Assembly (NCBI GenBank): GCA_963797635.1
Contig: CAWCPZ010000009.1
Coordinates: 62,001 to 126,000, forward strand
Direction of reading: 5' to 3'
Length of the DNA: 64,000 nucleotides
DNA from: JAOUEA01 sp963797635
GTDB taxonomy: Bacteria > Actinomycetota > UBA4738 > HRBIN12
The notes below the pieces were generated by a model. That model searched no databases. It had not been told where the DNA came from and saw only the letters and a program-made list of their open reading frames with translations. Shown here in pieces: positions 17,478 to 29,267 of this stretch. Each line of letters begins with the position of its first letter. Positions within the stretch are counted from its first letter, which is position 1. Both the position numbers and the translations under genes were made by a program.

Positions 17478-18044
17478 TCACCACGCGGCGTCGTCGGCCG
17501 ACAGGGCGGCGAACCCGGTGCACAGCTCGCCCGAGCCGAACGTGGTGCCGGTGTGACCCAGGCGGACCCAGTAACAGGTGCCCGACGTGCCCATCACCGC
17601 GCCGGCCCATCGGCCGCCGGATGCGGCGACGCTCACGATGCCCGGGGCGGGCGACGGTCCATCGGTGAAGATCAGCGATCGTTCGAGCGCGCTCAGCTGG
17701 CCGGGGCCGGCGTCGGCGAACGTCGAGCGGCCGCGGGCCGCCTCACGCGCGGTCGCCAGCGCGGTGCGTGCGTCGGCTCGCGCGGGAGCATCGACGACGG
17801 GCAGGGCGGGCACCGCTGCGGCCGCCTCGGCGTCGATGCCCTCGAAGTGGCCCACCAGCGGCGCTTCCGCGGCCTGTCCGGACGCGAGGACCTCACTGCG
17901 CCGCTCGCTGTCGATCACCCACTTGGTGAACAGCACGCAGCAGGACACCACCACGAACGCCACCACCACGAGCTTGACGCTCCTCGGGTCGATGCGGCGA
18001 CGCAGCGGCAGCGGAGCCGCACGGTAGCTGAAGGTGTCATCCAT
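17478..18044 (-). CDS. Single-pass membrane protein with extracytoplasmic Cys-containing domain, paralogue of 10120-10626
   Basis: About 188 residues: a basic cytoplasmic stretch, one transmembrane helix (KLVVVAFVVVSCCVLFTKWV), an Ala-rich outer region and a C-terminal domain ending WAGAVMGTSGTCYWVR...FGSGELCTGFAALSADDAAW. That ending matches the protein at 10120-10626 in its two Cys, CTG-x-AAL and the final Trp. ATG 18044 is chosen because the cytoplasmic N-terminus then begins with MDDTFSY; the in-frame extension upstream overlaps the divergent gene's promoter region. The gene directly precedes the coxS-coxL-coxM operon. Confidence 0.6.
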   Translation of the reverse strand: MDDTFSYRAAPLPLRRRIDPRSVKLVVVAFVVVSCCVLFTKWVIDSERRSEVLASGQAAEAPLVGHFEGIDAEAAAAVPALPVVDAPARADARTALATAREAARGRSTFADAGPGQLSALERSLIFTDGPSPAPGIVSVAASGGRWAGAVMGTSGTCYWVRLGHTGTTFGSGELCTGFAALSADDAAW

Positions 18045-18132
18045 CCCCGCCGCAGGTATCGGCGCGTGAACGCCCGACCTATACCCCGGCCGTCGAACGT
18101 CCCGTTCGTGGCCGCCGGGATACCATCGGCGG

Positions 18133-19272
18133 GTGAGCGAGATCACCGACGTCCTGGCCGCGATCGAGTCGATGTCCGCCCAGGGTCAGAAGATGGCCTT
18201 GGCCACGATCGTCGCCGTGCGCGGTTCGACGTATCGCCGCCCCGGCGCTCGGCTCTTGGTCCCCGAAGAGGGCGCGCCGATCGGCAACATCAGCGGCGGC
18301 TGCCTCGAGGGCGACGTCGCGGACATGGCCCGGGTGGTGATGGACGAGGGCACCGCCCGTCTCGCCGGCTGGGACCTCACCGCGGACGACGACGCGGTGT
18401 GGGGGCTGGGGCTCGGCTGCAACGGGGCGATCGAGGTGTTCATCGAGCCGGCCGAGGAAGCGGCGCTCGTGGCGGGCGCGCTGCGCGCCGCGCTGGAAGA
18501 GGACCGGCCGATCTGCGTCATCACGGCGATCGAGTCTGAGGACGCCGCGGTCGAACCCGGCGCCCGGATCGTGGTCCGCCCCGACACCGATGCCGAGCCC
18601 GACGGTTCCCTGGGATCGGCGTCCCTGGATGCCGAGGCCGTGGCGGCTGCGCGCGAACTCCTGGCCGCCGAGCGCTCGGAGGTGCGGACGCTCACCGGCG
18701 GGGTGCGGGCCTTCATCGAGGTGCTGGAACCCCCGTTGCGACTGCTCGTGTGCGGGGCCGGCCACGACGCCATCCCGCTCACCCGCGCCGCGGCCGGCCT
18801 CGGCTGGAACGCCATCGTCGTGGACGACCGTCCGGCGTTCCTGACCGCCGATCGCTACCCGGACGCGGGCGGGTTCGTGCACGTCGAGGCACCGGAGCTC
18901 ACGGCGAAGACCACCCCGATCGATGCGCACACGTTCGCGGTCGTGATGACCCACAACTTCCTGCGGGACAAGGAGTACGTGCGATCGCTGCTGGATTCGC
19001 CGGCCGCCTACATCGGCATGCTGGGTCCCGGCGCTCGCACCGAACGACTGCTGATGGAGCTCCGCGACGAAGGCGTCACGATCACCGACGAGGATCGGGC
19101 GCGCATCCACGGCCCGGCCGGGCTGGATCTCGGCGCCGAAGGTCCGGAGGAGATCGCGCAGTCGATCGTCGCCGAGATCGTCGCCGTCAAGCGCGCCCGC
19201 GGCGGAGGCTTCCTCAAGGAACGGCCGGGCCCCATCCACGACCGGCCCGCACCGGGGACGGAGGCCCGCTGA
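18133..19272 (+). CDS. XdhC/CoxF-family maturation factor
   Basis: XdhC-type protein of 379 residues. These bind the molybdenum cofactor, protect it during sulfuration and deliver it to xanthine dehydrogenase-family enzymes. The N-terminal XdhC/CoxI domain shows ISGGCLEGDVADMA and LGLGCNGAIEVFIEP. The C-terminal Rossmann-like domain shows LLVCGAGHDAIPLT, DDRPAFLTADRYPDA and AYIGMLGPGARTERLL. It heads the plus-strand form I CO dehydrogenase cluster and is divergent from the membrane-protein gene at 18044, with an 88-base gap that must hold promoters for both. Confidence 0.88.
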   Translation: MSEITDVLAAIESMSAQGQKMALATIVAVRGSTYRRPGARLLVPEEGAPIGNISGGCLEGDVADMARVVMDEGTARLAGWDLTADDDAVWGLGLGCNGAIEVFIEPAEEAALVAGALRAALEEDRPICVITAIESEDAAVEPGARIVVRPDTDAEPDGSLGSASLDAEAVAAARELLAAERSEVRTLTGGVRAFIEVLEPPLRLLVCGAGHDAIPLTRAAAGLGWNAIVVDDRPAFLTADRYPDAGGFVHVEAPELTAKTTPIDAHTFAVVMTHNFLRDKEYVRSLLDSPAAYIGMLGPGARTERLLMELRDEGVTITDEDRARIHGPAGLDLGAEGPEEIAQSIVAEIVAVKRARGGGFLKERPGPIHDRPAPGTEAR

Positions 19273-19370
19273 ACCTGAGTTGCCCGTTCTTTCGACCCAT
19301 GCGATAAGTGGATGCTGCCACCGGCTGACGGCGACAGCCGAGAGAGCCAACCGAACGAGGAGGGTCCACG

Positions 19371-20240
19371 GTGTTGCCTTCCAGTTTCGAGTATCACCGG
19401 CCGGCCACGCTGGGAGAGGCGCTCGATGTGCTCGCCTCACTCGGCGACGAGGCGAAGGTCCTCGCCGGCGGACAGAGCCTGATCCCCATGATGAAGCTGC
19501 GGTTCGCGTCGCCGGGGCATCTGGTCGACATCAACCGGCTCGAGGGCCTCGACACGATCGAGGAGCGCGACGGCGATCTGGTGCTCGGGGCGCTGGTCCG
19601 ACACAACCAACTCGCCGGGTCCGAGCTGATCCGCTCGAAGTACCCGATGATCGCGGCGGCCGCGCCGCAGATCGCCGACCCGTTGGTGCGCAACCTGGGC
19701 ACGATCGGCGGTTCCCTCACCCACTGCGATCCCAGCGGAGACCTCGGCGCGGTGATGCTCGCCGCGAACGCCCGTGTGGTCCTGAAGTCCAAGGACGCCG
19801 AGCGTGAGGTGGCCATCACCGACTTCCTGGCCGACACGTTCCAGTCCTCGATCGAGCCGGACGAGATCCTCACCCACGTCAAGGCGACGTCACCCTCCGG
19901 CAGCTACGGCGGCACCTACCTGAAGCTGGAGCGCAAGGTGGGCGACTACGCCACCGTCGCGGTGGCCACGCGGCTGGTGATGGACGGCGGCACGATCAAG
20001 ACCGCCGGCATCGGCCTCACCAGCGTCGGGCTCACGAACATCAAGGCGACCGCCGCCGAGGAATCCCTGGTGGGGCAGGCCCCGACCGAGGAAGCCTTCG
20101 CCGAAGCCGGGCGACTGGCGGCCGCGGCCTCGAGCCCCGTGGACGACGTGCGGGGCAGCGAGACGTACAAGCGGCACATGGTCGAGGTCTACGTGCGGCG
20201 CGGACTGGCGCGGTCCGCCGAGATCGCCGGCGCGGCCTGA
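19371..20240 (+). CDS. coxM: Carbon monoxide dehydrogenase FAD subunit CoxM
   Basis: FAD subunit of the form I CO dehydrogenase, 289 residues. Motifs are AGGQSLIPMMK and LGTIGGSLTHCDPSGDLG. The GTG start at 19371 follows CGAGGAGGG. It begins the classic coxM-coxS-coxL order, with gaps of 28 and 30 bases. It is related to, but clearly distinct from, the FAD subunit at 13702-14523. Confidence 0.93.
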   Translation: MLPSSFEYHRPATLGEALDVLASLGDEAKVLAGGQSLIPMMKLRFASPGHLVDINRLEGLDTIEERDGDLVLGALVRHNQLAGSELIRSKYPMIAAAAPQIADPLVRNLGTIGGSLTHCDPSGDLGAVMLAANARVVLKSKDAEREVAITDFLADTFQSSIEPDEILTHVKATSPSGSYGGTYLKLERKVGDYATVAVATRLVMDGGTIKTAGIGLTSVGLTNIKATAAEESLVGQAPTEEAFAEAGRLAAAASSPVDDVRGSETYKRHMVEVYVRRGLARSAEIAGAA

Positions 20241-20268
20241 TCCCAGGGAACCGGAGAGGACACACGAG

Positions 20269-20757
20269 ATGGAAGTCACGATCACCGTCAACGGCACCGC
20301 CGAGACCCTGGACATCGAACCGCGACAGCTCCTCGTCCACGTCCTGCGAGAGAACCTGCGCCTGACCGGCACCCACATCGGGTGCGACTCCACCAGCTGC
20401 GGCGCCTGCACGGTGCTGGTGGACGGCACCCCGATCAAGTCGTGCACGATGTTCGGGGTGCAGGTGGACGGCCAAGAGGTCACCACCGTGGAGGGCCTGC
20501 TCAGCGCCGCCGGCCTCGACCCGATCCAGGCCTCCTTCAAGGAAGAGCACGGGTTGCAGTGCGGCTACTGCACGCCGGGCATGATGCTGGTCGGCAAGGC
20601 CCTGATCGAGCAGAACCCCACGCCCAGCGACGACGACGTCCGGTGGGCGATCTCGGGCAACATCTGCCGCTGCACCGGCTACATGAACATCGTCAAGGCG
20701 ATCCAGGCCGCGGCCAAGACCAACGCCGCCGCCACGCTGACACCCGCCGACGTCTGA
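20269..20757 (+). CDS. coxS: Carbon monoxide dehydrogenase [2Fe-2S] subunit CoxS
   Basis: Iron-sulfur subunit, 162 residues, relaying electrons from the Mo-Cu site to the FAD of CoxM. The proximal and distal [2Fe-2S] ligands are visible in CDSTSCGACTV, KSCTMF, QCGYCTPGMM and CRCTGYMNIV. GGAGAGGACAC precedes ATG 20269. It is the middle gene of the form I coxMSL trio. Confidence 0.95.
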   Translation: MEVTITVNGTAETLDIEPRQLLVHVLRENLRLTGTHIGCDSTSCGACTVLVDGTPIKSCTMFGVQVDGQEVTTVEGLLSAAGLDPIQASFKEEHGLQCGYCTPGMMLVGKALIEQNPTPSDDDVRWAISGNICRCTGYMNIVKAIQAAAKTNAAATLTPADV

Positions 20758-20787
20758 TCCCAGAAGGCTGCGAGAAAGAGAGCGACG

Positions 20788-23154
<2,367 letters not shown>

Positions 23155-23209
23155 AGGGAGGCCGAAGGCCGACCGTAGCCCCCCGTTCGAAGGCGGGAGC
23201 AGGCTCGGC

Positions 23210-24190
23210 GTGAAGCCGGCACTGATCCGGCTCGCGGCCGACCTGTCGGCGAAGGGCGAGCCGTACGTGCTGGCCACCGTCGTGTGGCGGCGCGCGCCGT
23301 CCTCGGGCAAGGAGGGCGCCACCGCCCTGATCACGCCGGACCGGGCCGTGCGCGGGTGGATCGGCGGCGCGTGTGCCGAACCCACCGTGGTGCGCGAGGC
23401 GCTGAAGGCCATCGAGGAGGGCACGCCCAGGCTGCTGTTCCTGGGCCCGGCCGACGAACTCGACCTGCACCGGCGCGACGGCGTCGTCGCCGTGCCGATC
23501 GCGTGCCAGAGCGAAGGGGCATTGGAGGTCTACGTGGAACCGGTCCTGCCACAACCGCAGCTCGTCGCGATCGGACGTTCGCCCGCCGCGCAGGCGCTCA
23601 CGGCGCTGGCCTCCGGGCTGGGCTGGCGGACGGTCGCGGTCGACGACGGCGGCGATGCCTCGGTCCGCGAGGGTGTCGACCGCGTGCTGACCTCGCTCGA
23701 CCTCGATGCCGCCGCGATCGACGAACGCACGTACGTCATCGTGGCGACGCAGGGTCACTACGACGAGGACGCGCTCGAACGCGCGCTGGCCACGCCCGCC
23801 GGGTACGTGGGGCTGGTCGCGTCTCGCAAGCGCGCCGAGTCGGTGCTGGGATACCTGCGCGACCGGGGGGTCTCGGACGAGGCGCTCGCGCGCGTGCACG
23901 CCCCCGCCGGCCTGGATCTGGGACACCTGCCCACCGAGGACATCGCCGTGGCGATCCTCGCCGAGATCGTGCAACTGCGGGCCGCGGGTGCGCTCGAGGC
24001 CGGGCCCGGCCCGACGACCGGCGCGACGGTCCGGCACGAGGCGATCGATCCGGTGTGCGGCATGACGGTCGACGTCGCCGACGCCCGCTACCGCACCGTG
24101 CACGGGGGCACGACGATCTACTTCTGCTCGGCGGGGTGCCTCGAGGCCTTCGAGGCCGACCCGGCGCGATACGAAGGGGTCAGCTCATGA
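23210..24190 (+). CDS. XdhC-type maturation protein fused to a C-terminal YHS domain
   Basis: About 326 residues. The N-terminal XdhC/CoxI domain has WRRAPSSGKEG and GWIGGACAEPTV; a second Rossmann-like part has VAIGRSPAAQAL and GYVGLVASRKRAESVL. The last 50 residues form a YHS (TRASH-like) metal-binding domain, DPVCGMTVDVADARY followed by YFCSAGCLEAFE. GTG 23210 is chosen because the family N-terminus (KPALIRLAADL) begins there and GGGAGCAGG precedes it. The YHS Cys residues could handle copper or another soft metal for the Mo-Cu site; this is inference. Confidence 0.85.
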   Translation: MKPALIRLAADLSAKGEPYVLATVVWRRAPSSGKEGATALITPDRAVRGWIGGACAEPTVVREALKAIEEGTPRLLFLGPADELDLHRRDGVVAVPIACQSEGALEVYVEPVLPQPQLVAIGRSPAAQALTALASGLGWRTVAVDDGGDASVREGVDRVLTSLDLDAAAIDERTYVIVATQGHYDEDALERALATPAGYVGLVASRKRAESVLGYLRDRGVSDEALARVHAPAGLDLGHLPTEDIAVAILAEIVQLRAAGALEAGPGPTTGATVRHEAIDPVCGMTVDVADARYRTVHGGTTIYFCSAGCLEAFEADPARYEGVSS

Positions 24191-24230
24191 GGCGGGAAAG
24201 GTTGCTCACCGGCGCGGGTAGGCTGCCGCG

Positions 24231-24946
24231 ATGCTGATCGAGAACACGTTCACCGTGACCGCCCCGCCGGACGACCTGTGGGACTACCTGCTCGATGTCG
24301 AGAAGATCGCGCCCTGCATGCCGGGGGCAGAACTCACCGAAACCGTCGACGACACCCACTGGAAGGGCAAGCTGAACATGAAGTTCGGCCCGGTCTCCAT
24401 GTCGTTCGCCGGCGAGGTGAAGATGGCCGAACGCGACGACGTGGCCAAGCGCGTGGTGCTGAGCGCCAAGGGCATGGAACAGAAGGGCAAGGGCGCCGCC
24501 AACGCGACCGTGACCTCCTGGCTCGAACCCGGGGACACCGGCGCCGAGACCACCGTGAAGATGACGGCCGACATCGCGCTCACCGGCGCTGCGGCCCAGA
24601 TGTCCCGCGGGCTGCTGCCCGAGATCTCCAAGAAGCTCACCCAGCAGTTCGCGGATTGCCTGCAGGCGTCCATGGCGGCGGAGCAGACGGCGAAGGCGGC
24701 TCCTGTGGCGCCTGGTGATGCTGACGTGGGTGCCGGCGGTGCTCCCGCCCCTGGGGAAGGAACGCCCGATGTCGGGAGCACCGCCGCCAAGACGAGCTGC
24801 GACCACACCGCCGGCGGCACTCCGCGCCGGTGGCGAAGCCGGTGGCCAAGCCTGTTGGCGGGATCGGCTTGGGGTTGGCGGCGGTGTGGGCGTTGATCAA
24901 GAACTTCTTCCGGCGACTGTTCGGGGGCGGGTCGAAGGCGTCGTGA
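24231..24946 (+). CDS. coxG: CoxG, CO dehydrogenase subunit G / membrane-anchoring SRPBCC protein (one frameshift)
   Basis: SRPBCC-fold protein proposed to recruit CO dehydrogenase to the membrane. The N-terminal domain reads NTFTVTAPPDDLWDYLLD, CMPGAELTE and GKLNMKFGPV. Near 24800 the frame shifts; the alternative frame supplies the expected C-terminal membrane helix (GLGLAAVWALIKNFFRRL) and a stop at 24944-24946. Without this correction the protein loses its membrane anchor. The stop overlaps the GTG of the next gene (GTGA). Confidence 0.85.
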
Positions 24947-25512
24947 TCTCGGGGGTCGTACTGGCGGCCGGGTTGGGGTCGCGGTTCGGGGGGACGAAGC
25001 AACTCGCGGCGATCGAGGGCAAGCCCATGGCCCAGCACGCCGTGGACGCGCTGGACGGAGCCGGGGTCGACGAGCTCATCGTGGTCACGGGCCACGATGC
25101 CGAGGCCGTCGAGGCGGCGATCGATCTTCCGAGCGGTGGACGGTTCGTGCGGAACACCGCCTATCGCGACGGTCAGGCCACCTCATTGGCGGCCGCGTTC
25201 CACGACATCGCCGAGGACAGCGAGGCGGCCGTGATCCTGATGGGCGATCAGCCCGGCATCACGCCGGAGGACGTTCGCGCGCTGGTGGATGGGTTCCGGG
25301 CCACACGCAACCAGATCGTGCGCCTCCGCTTCGAGGACGGGCCGGGGCCTGCCCTCCTCTCACGCGAGATCTACGCCGAAGCCGGCCACCTCCACGGTGA
25401 CGTCGGCGCGAGGGTGTTGATCGCGAGCCACCCCGAGTGGGTCCATGAGGTGACGGTGCCGAGGTTGGTTCCGCGCGACATCGACACCCCGGACGACGTG
25501 CCCTCGGACTGA
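24943..25512 (+). CDS. mocA: MocA-like molybdenum cofactor nucleotidyltransferase
   Basis: Nucleotidyltransferase of 189 residues in the MobA/MocA group, which adds CMP to molybdopterin to make the cytosine dinucleotide cofactor used by CO dehydrogenase and related enzymes. The N-terminal nucleotide-binding signature GVVLAAGLGSRFGGTKQL, the LMGDQPGIT metal-binding motif and DIDTPDD near the end are clear. The GTG start overlaps the corrected coxG stop. It closes the plus-strand CO dehydrogenase cluster. Confidence 0.9.
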   Translation: MISGVVLAAGLGSRFGGTKQLAAIEGKPMAQHAVDALDGAGVDELIVVTGHDAEAVEAAIDLPSGGRFVRNTAYRDGQATSLAAAFHDIAEDSEAAVILMGDQPGITPEDVRALVDGFRATRNQIVRLRFEDGPGPALLSREIYAEAGHLHGDVGARVLIASHPEWVHEVTVPRLVPRDIDTPDDVPSD

Positions 25513-25549
25513 GCGTCACCCGAGCCGGGCGCGGCCGGCACCCGATGCC

Positions 25550-25977
25550 TCAGGGCCGGGGCTGACCCCGGCGCAGCATCTGGCGTTCGAGGTCGGGCGG
25601 CCCGAACCCGAACCGCTCGTAGAGGCCGTGGGCATCCTTCGTTCCCAGGTGCCACGAGAGATCGGCGTGCGGACCACGCTCGACGGCTTCACGCACGAGC
25701 TCGACGCCGAGCCCGTGCCCACGGTGCTCGGGCAGGACGTAGACATCGAACAGGTGCGCCATCGTGGTGTCGTCGCTGAGGACGCGACAGAACCCGACGG
25801 TGGCCCCGTCCGAGTACAGGCCCACCACCCGCGTGGCGTCCCGGATCAGCCGCTCGACGGTTCCGCGGGTCCGTCCCATGGCCCAGTACGACCCGGTGAG
25901 GTAGGCATGCACGGCGTCGACGTCGACGCGCGTTGGATCGTCGTCGAGCTCGTAGCCATCCTCGAGCGTCCGGCGCA

Positions 25978-25978
<1 letters not shown>
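25550..25978 (-). CDS. GNAT-family N-acetyltransferase
   Basis: A 142-residue acetyltransferase with the acetyl-CoA pyrophosphate-binding segment VYVLPEHRGHGLG and the C-terminal HGLYERFGF typical of GNAT proteins. The substrate is unknown. ATG 25978 overlaps the nitrilase stop (TGATG), so the two are co-translated. The same frame is open far upstream, but that part is the shadow of the nitrilase gene. Confidence 0.85.
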
Positions 25979-26793
<815 letters not shown>

Positions 26794-26802
26794 GGGTCGA
26801 TG

Positions 26803-27279
26803 CTATCGGGCGGCGGACGGCTTCTTGCGTGCGCGACGCGAGATCGGGATCCCGAACCACAGGACGACGATCACGACGGCCGAGATGATCCCGACGACAT
26901 TGGCCGCGCCGGGCGCCATCACCCGCTCGCTCACCAGCCAGATGCCGGACACCATCGCGATGGACAGCAGCACCATGCCGGCCAGGATGAACCGGGTCGC
27001 CATCCGAAGGAGCGCTTCCTTGTCGCCCTGACGGAACCGGATCCGGTGGAACGCCGTCGGCGTCATGAGCAGGATCGAGGCACCGGCGGTGGAGAAGAAC
27101 GCCACCAGGTACGTGAACTTCTCGACGTCGTCGATCTTGTCGAACGCGCTGCTGAAGGCCAGCGTCAGCAGGAACGCGAACAGGACCTGGACGCCGGGCA
27201 GCACCACCCGGACCTCGTTGAGCAGCTCGATGAGTTCGCGGTTCTCGCGTTCGTCCTGGGTTTCGTTCTCGTCGGTCAC
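26803..27279 (-). CDS. DUF6328-like membrane protein
   Basis: A 158-residue membrane protein with a charged N-terminus (MTDENETQDERENRELIELL) and four hydrophobic segments, the first near VLPGVQVLFAFLLTLAF. The region TPTAFHRIRFRQGDK between helices two and three resembles the DUF6328 family of actinobacteria. Its role is unknown. It lies between the acyl-CoA synthetase and nitrilase genes on the same strand with gaps of 9 bases each. Confidence 0.75.
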   Translation of the reverse strand: MTDENETQDERENRELIELLNEVRVVLPGVQVLFAFLLTLAFSSAFDKIDDVEKFTYLVAFFSTAGASILLMTPTAFHRIRFRQGDKEALLRMATRFILAGMVLLSIAMVSGIWLVSERVMAPGAANVVGIISAVVIVVLWFGIPISRRARKKPSAAR

Positions 27280-27288
27280 GCGGTCACC

Positions 27289-29250
27289 TTACCCAGGGTC
27301 GCGCGGGTCGGGCTCGAGCGCCCGGGCGATGGCCTCGAGGGATGCGGGGTTCTCCACCGAGGAGAGGTCGCCCGGATCCTCACCCGTGGCGACCGCCCGG
27401 ATGGCCCGACGCACGATCTTGGCGCTCCGCGTCTTCGGCAGATCGGGCACCAACACCACCTTGGACGGCGCGAACGACTTGCCCAGGTGCTCGGCCACGG
27501 CTTCTCGCAACGACCGCCTGAGTTCGTCATCGCTCTGTTGGTGGCCGGGCTTCATGACGACGAAGCACCAGATCGCCTCCCCCTTCACCGGATGGGGCAC
27601 CCCGATCGCGGCCGATTCGGCGACGTCGGGATGCGCCGCGATCGCGGATTCCACCTCCGCCGGACCCAGCCGTTTGCCGGCCACGCTCAGCGTGTCGTCC
27701 GAGCGCCCCAGCAGGAACCAGGCGCCGTCCTCGTCGATGCGCGCCCAGTCGCCGTGCACCCACACGCCGGGGAACCGCCGCCAGTAGGTGTCCAGATAGC
27801 GCTCGTCGTCGCCCCACACCCCACGCGTCATCGACGGCCACGGCTGCCGGCAAACGAGTTCGCCCACCTCACCCGCCGGCACGGGGGTCCCGTCCGGACC
27901 CCAGACGTCGATGTCCATCCCGAGTGCCGGTCCGCCCACGCTGCACTCCGTGATCGGCGTCACCGGCGTGGGCGAGACGAAGCACGCGCCCACCTCGGTC
28001 CCACCCGAGAGGTTGATGACCGGGAGGCGTCCGCCGCCGATCGCGTCCGAGAACCAGCGGTAGGGCGCCGGGTTCCACGGTTCTCCGGTCGAGGCGAGGA
28101 TCCGGAGCGAGGAGAGGTCGTGCGCCCGCACGGGTTCGACACCGTGGGGGATCAGCGCACGGATCAGCGTGGGTGAGACCCCCAGCGTGGTCACCCCGTG
28201 GCGTTCCACCGTGGCCCACAGCCGGTCCGGCCCGGGGTGCGTGGGCGCGCCTTCCGTGAGCAGCACCGTCGAACCCAGGGCGAGCGCGCCGACGATCTCC
28301 CACGGCCCCATGATCCAGCCGAGGTCGGTGACCCAATGCAGCACCTCGCCGGGATGCAGGTCCACCTGATAGGCGACCTCCTCGGCGATCTTCACCACGA
28401 ACCCGCCGTGGACATGGACGACGCCCTTGGGCCGGCCCGTCGTCCCGCTGGTGTAGCCGATGAACAAGGGATGCTCCGATGCGAGCGCCGGGGTCTCGAA
28501 CCAGGGCTCCTCCCCGGCGATCAGCTCGTGCCACCAGCGGTCGCGGCCGGGCGTCATCGGCGTCGGGTGGTCCGGAAGGCGGTCCCACACGACGACGTGG
28601 CGCACACCGTCCACCTGCTCGAGCGCGCGGTCGACCACCTCCTTCATCGCGACGGGCGAACCCTTCCGCAGGGATCCGCCGGCGGTGATCACCACCTGGG
28701 TGCGGGCGTCGGCGAGCCGGGCCGCCACCGCATCGGGGCCGAACCCGCTGAAGATCGGCACCCAGATCGCGCCGAGCTTCGCGCAGGCCATGATCGCGGC
28801 GACGGTCTCGATCGCCATCGGCAGGTAGATGCCCACGGTGTGGCGCGGACGTACCCCCAGGGTGGCGAGCGCGTTCGCGAGCCGATCGGTGAGGGCGCGG
28901 AGCTCGGCGTACGTCGCCTGACGGGTCGCGCCGTCCTCCCCTTCCCAGACGACGGCGACCGACTCGGGGGTGCGTTCGGCCCACAGGTCGACGCACTGGT
29001 GCGCGAGGTTGATCGTCCCCTGCGTGAACCAGGTCGCCCATTCGGGTCCCCGCGAACGATCGACGACGTCGAGGTATGGATCGGTGAACTCGATCCCGAG
29101 GTCCTGCACCACGGCGTCCCAGAACCAGGCGATGTCGGCCACCGAGCGGGCGCGGAGCTCAGCGAACGTCTCGATGCCGTTCGCGCGCATCAGCCGCGTG
29201 ACGTTCGCGCGCTCGATGTCGTCCCGGGTGGGGGTCCATACGACGTCCAC
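27289..29250 (-). CDS. AMP-forming acyl-CoA synthetase (acetyl/propionyl/acetoacetyl type)
   Basis: ANL-superfamily ligase of 653 residues that activates a carboxylate to its CoA thioester using ATP. The P-loop-like motif YTSGTTGRPKGVVHVHGGF, the NLSGGTEVGACF region, the hinge WFLLGRSDDTLSVAGKRLG and the catalytic-Lys segment KTRSAKIVRRAIR are present. The length and LGWIMGPWEI fit the acetyl-CoA synthetase-like branch. It is divergent from a thiolase operon across 17 bases, so the product probably feeds or comes from the thiolase reactions. Confidence 0.88.
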   Translation of the reverse strand: MDVVWTPTRDDIERANVTRLMRANGIETFAELRARSVADIAWFWDAVVQDLGIEFTDPYLDVVDRSRGPEWATWFTQGTINLAHQCVDLWAERTPESVAVVWEGEDGATRQATYAELRALTDRLANALATLGVRPRHTVGIYLPMAIETVAAIMACAKLGAIWVPIFSGFGPDAVAARLADARTQVVITAGGSLRKGSPVAMKEVVDRALEQVDGVRHVVVWDRLPDHPTPMTPGRDRWWHELIAGEEPWFETPALASEHPLFIGYTSGTTGRPKGVVHVHGGFVVKIAEEVAYQVDLHPGEVLHWVTDLGWIMGPWEIVGALALGSTVLLTEGAPTHPGPDRLWATVERHGVTTLGVSPTLIRALIPHGVEPVRAHDLSSLRILASTGEPWNPAPYRWFSDAIGGGRLPVINLSGGTEVGACFVSPTPVTPITECSVGGPALGMDIDVWGPDGTPVPAGEVGELVCRQPWPSMTRGVWGDDERYLDTYWRRFPGVWVHGDWARIDEDGAWFLLGRSDDTLSVAGKRLGPAEVESAIAAHPDVAESAAIGVPHPVKGEAIWCFVVMKPGHQQSDDELRRSLREAVAEHLGKSFAPSKVVLVPDLPKTRSAKIVRRAIRAVATGEDPGDLSSVENPASLEAIARALEPDPRDPG

Positions 29251-29267
29251 GGCTTCACGGTATAACC

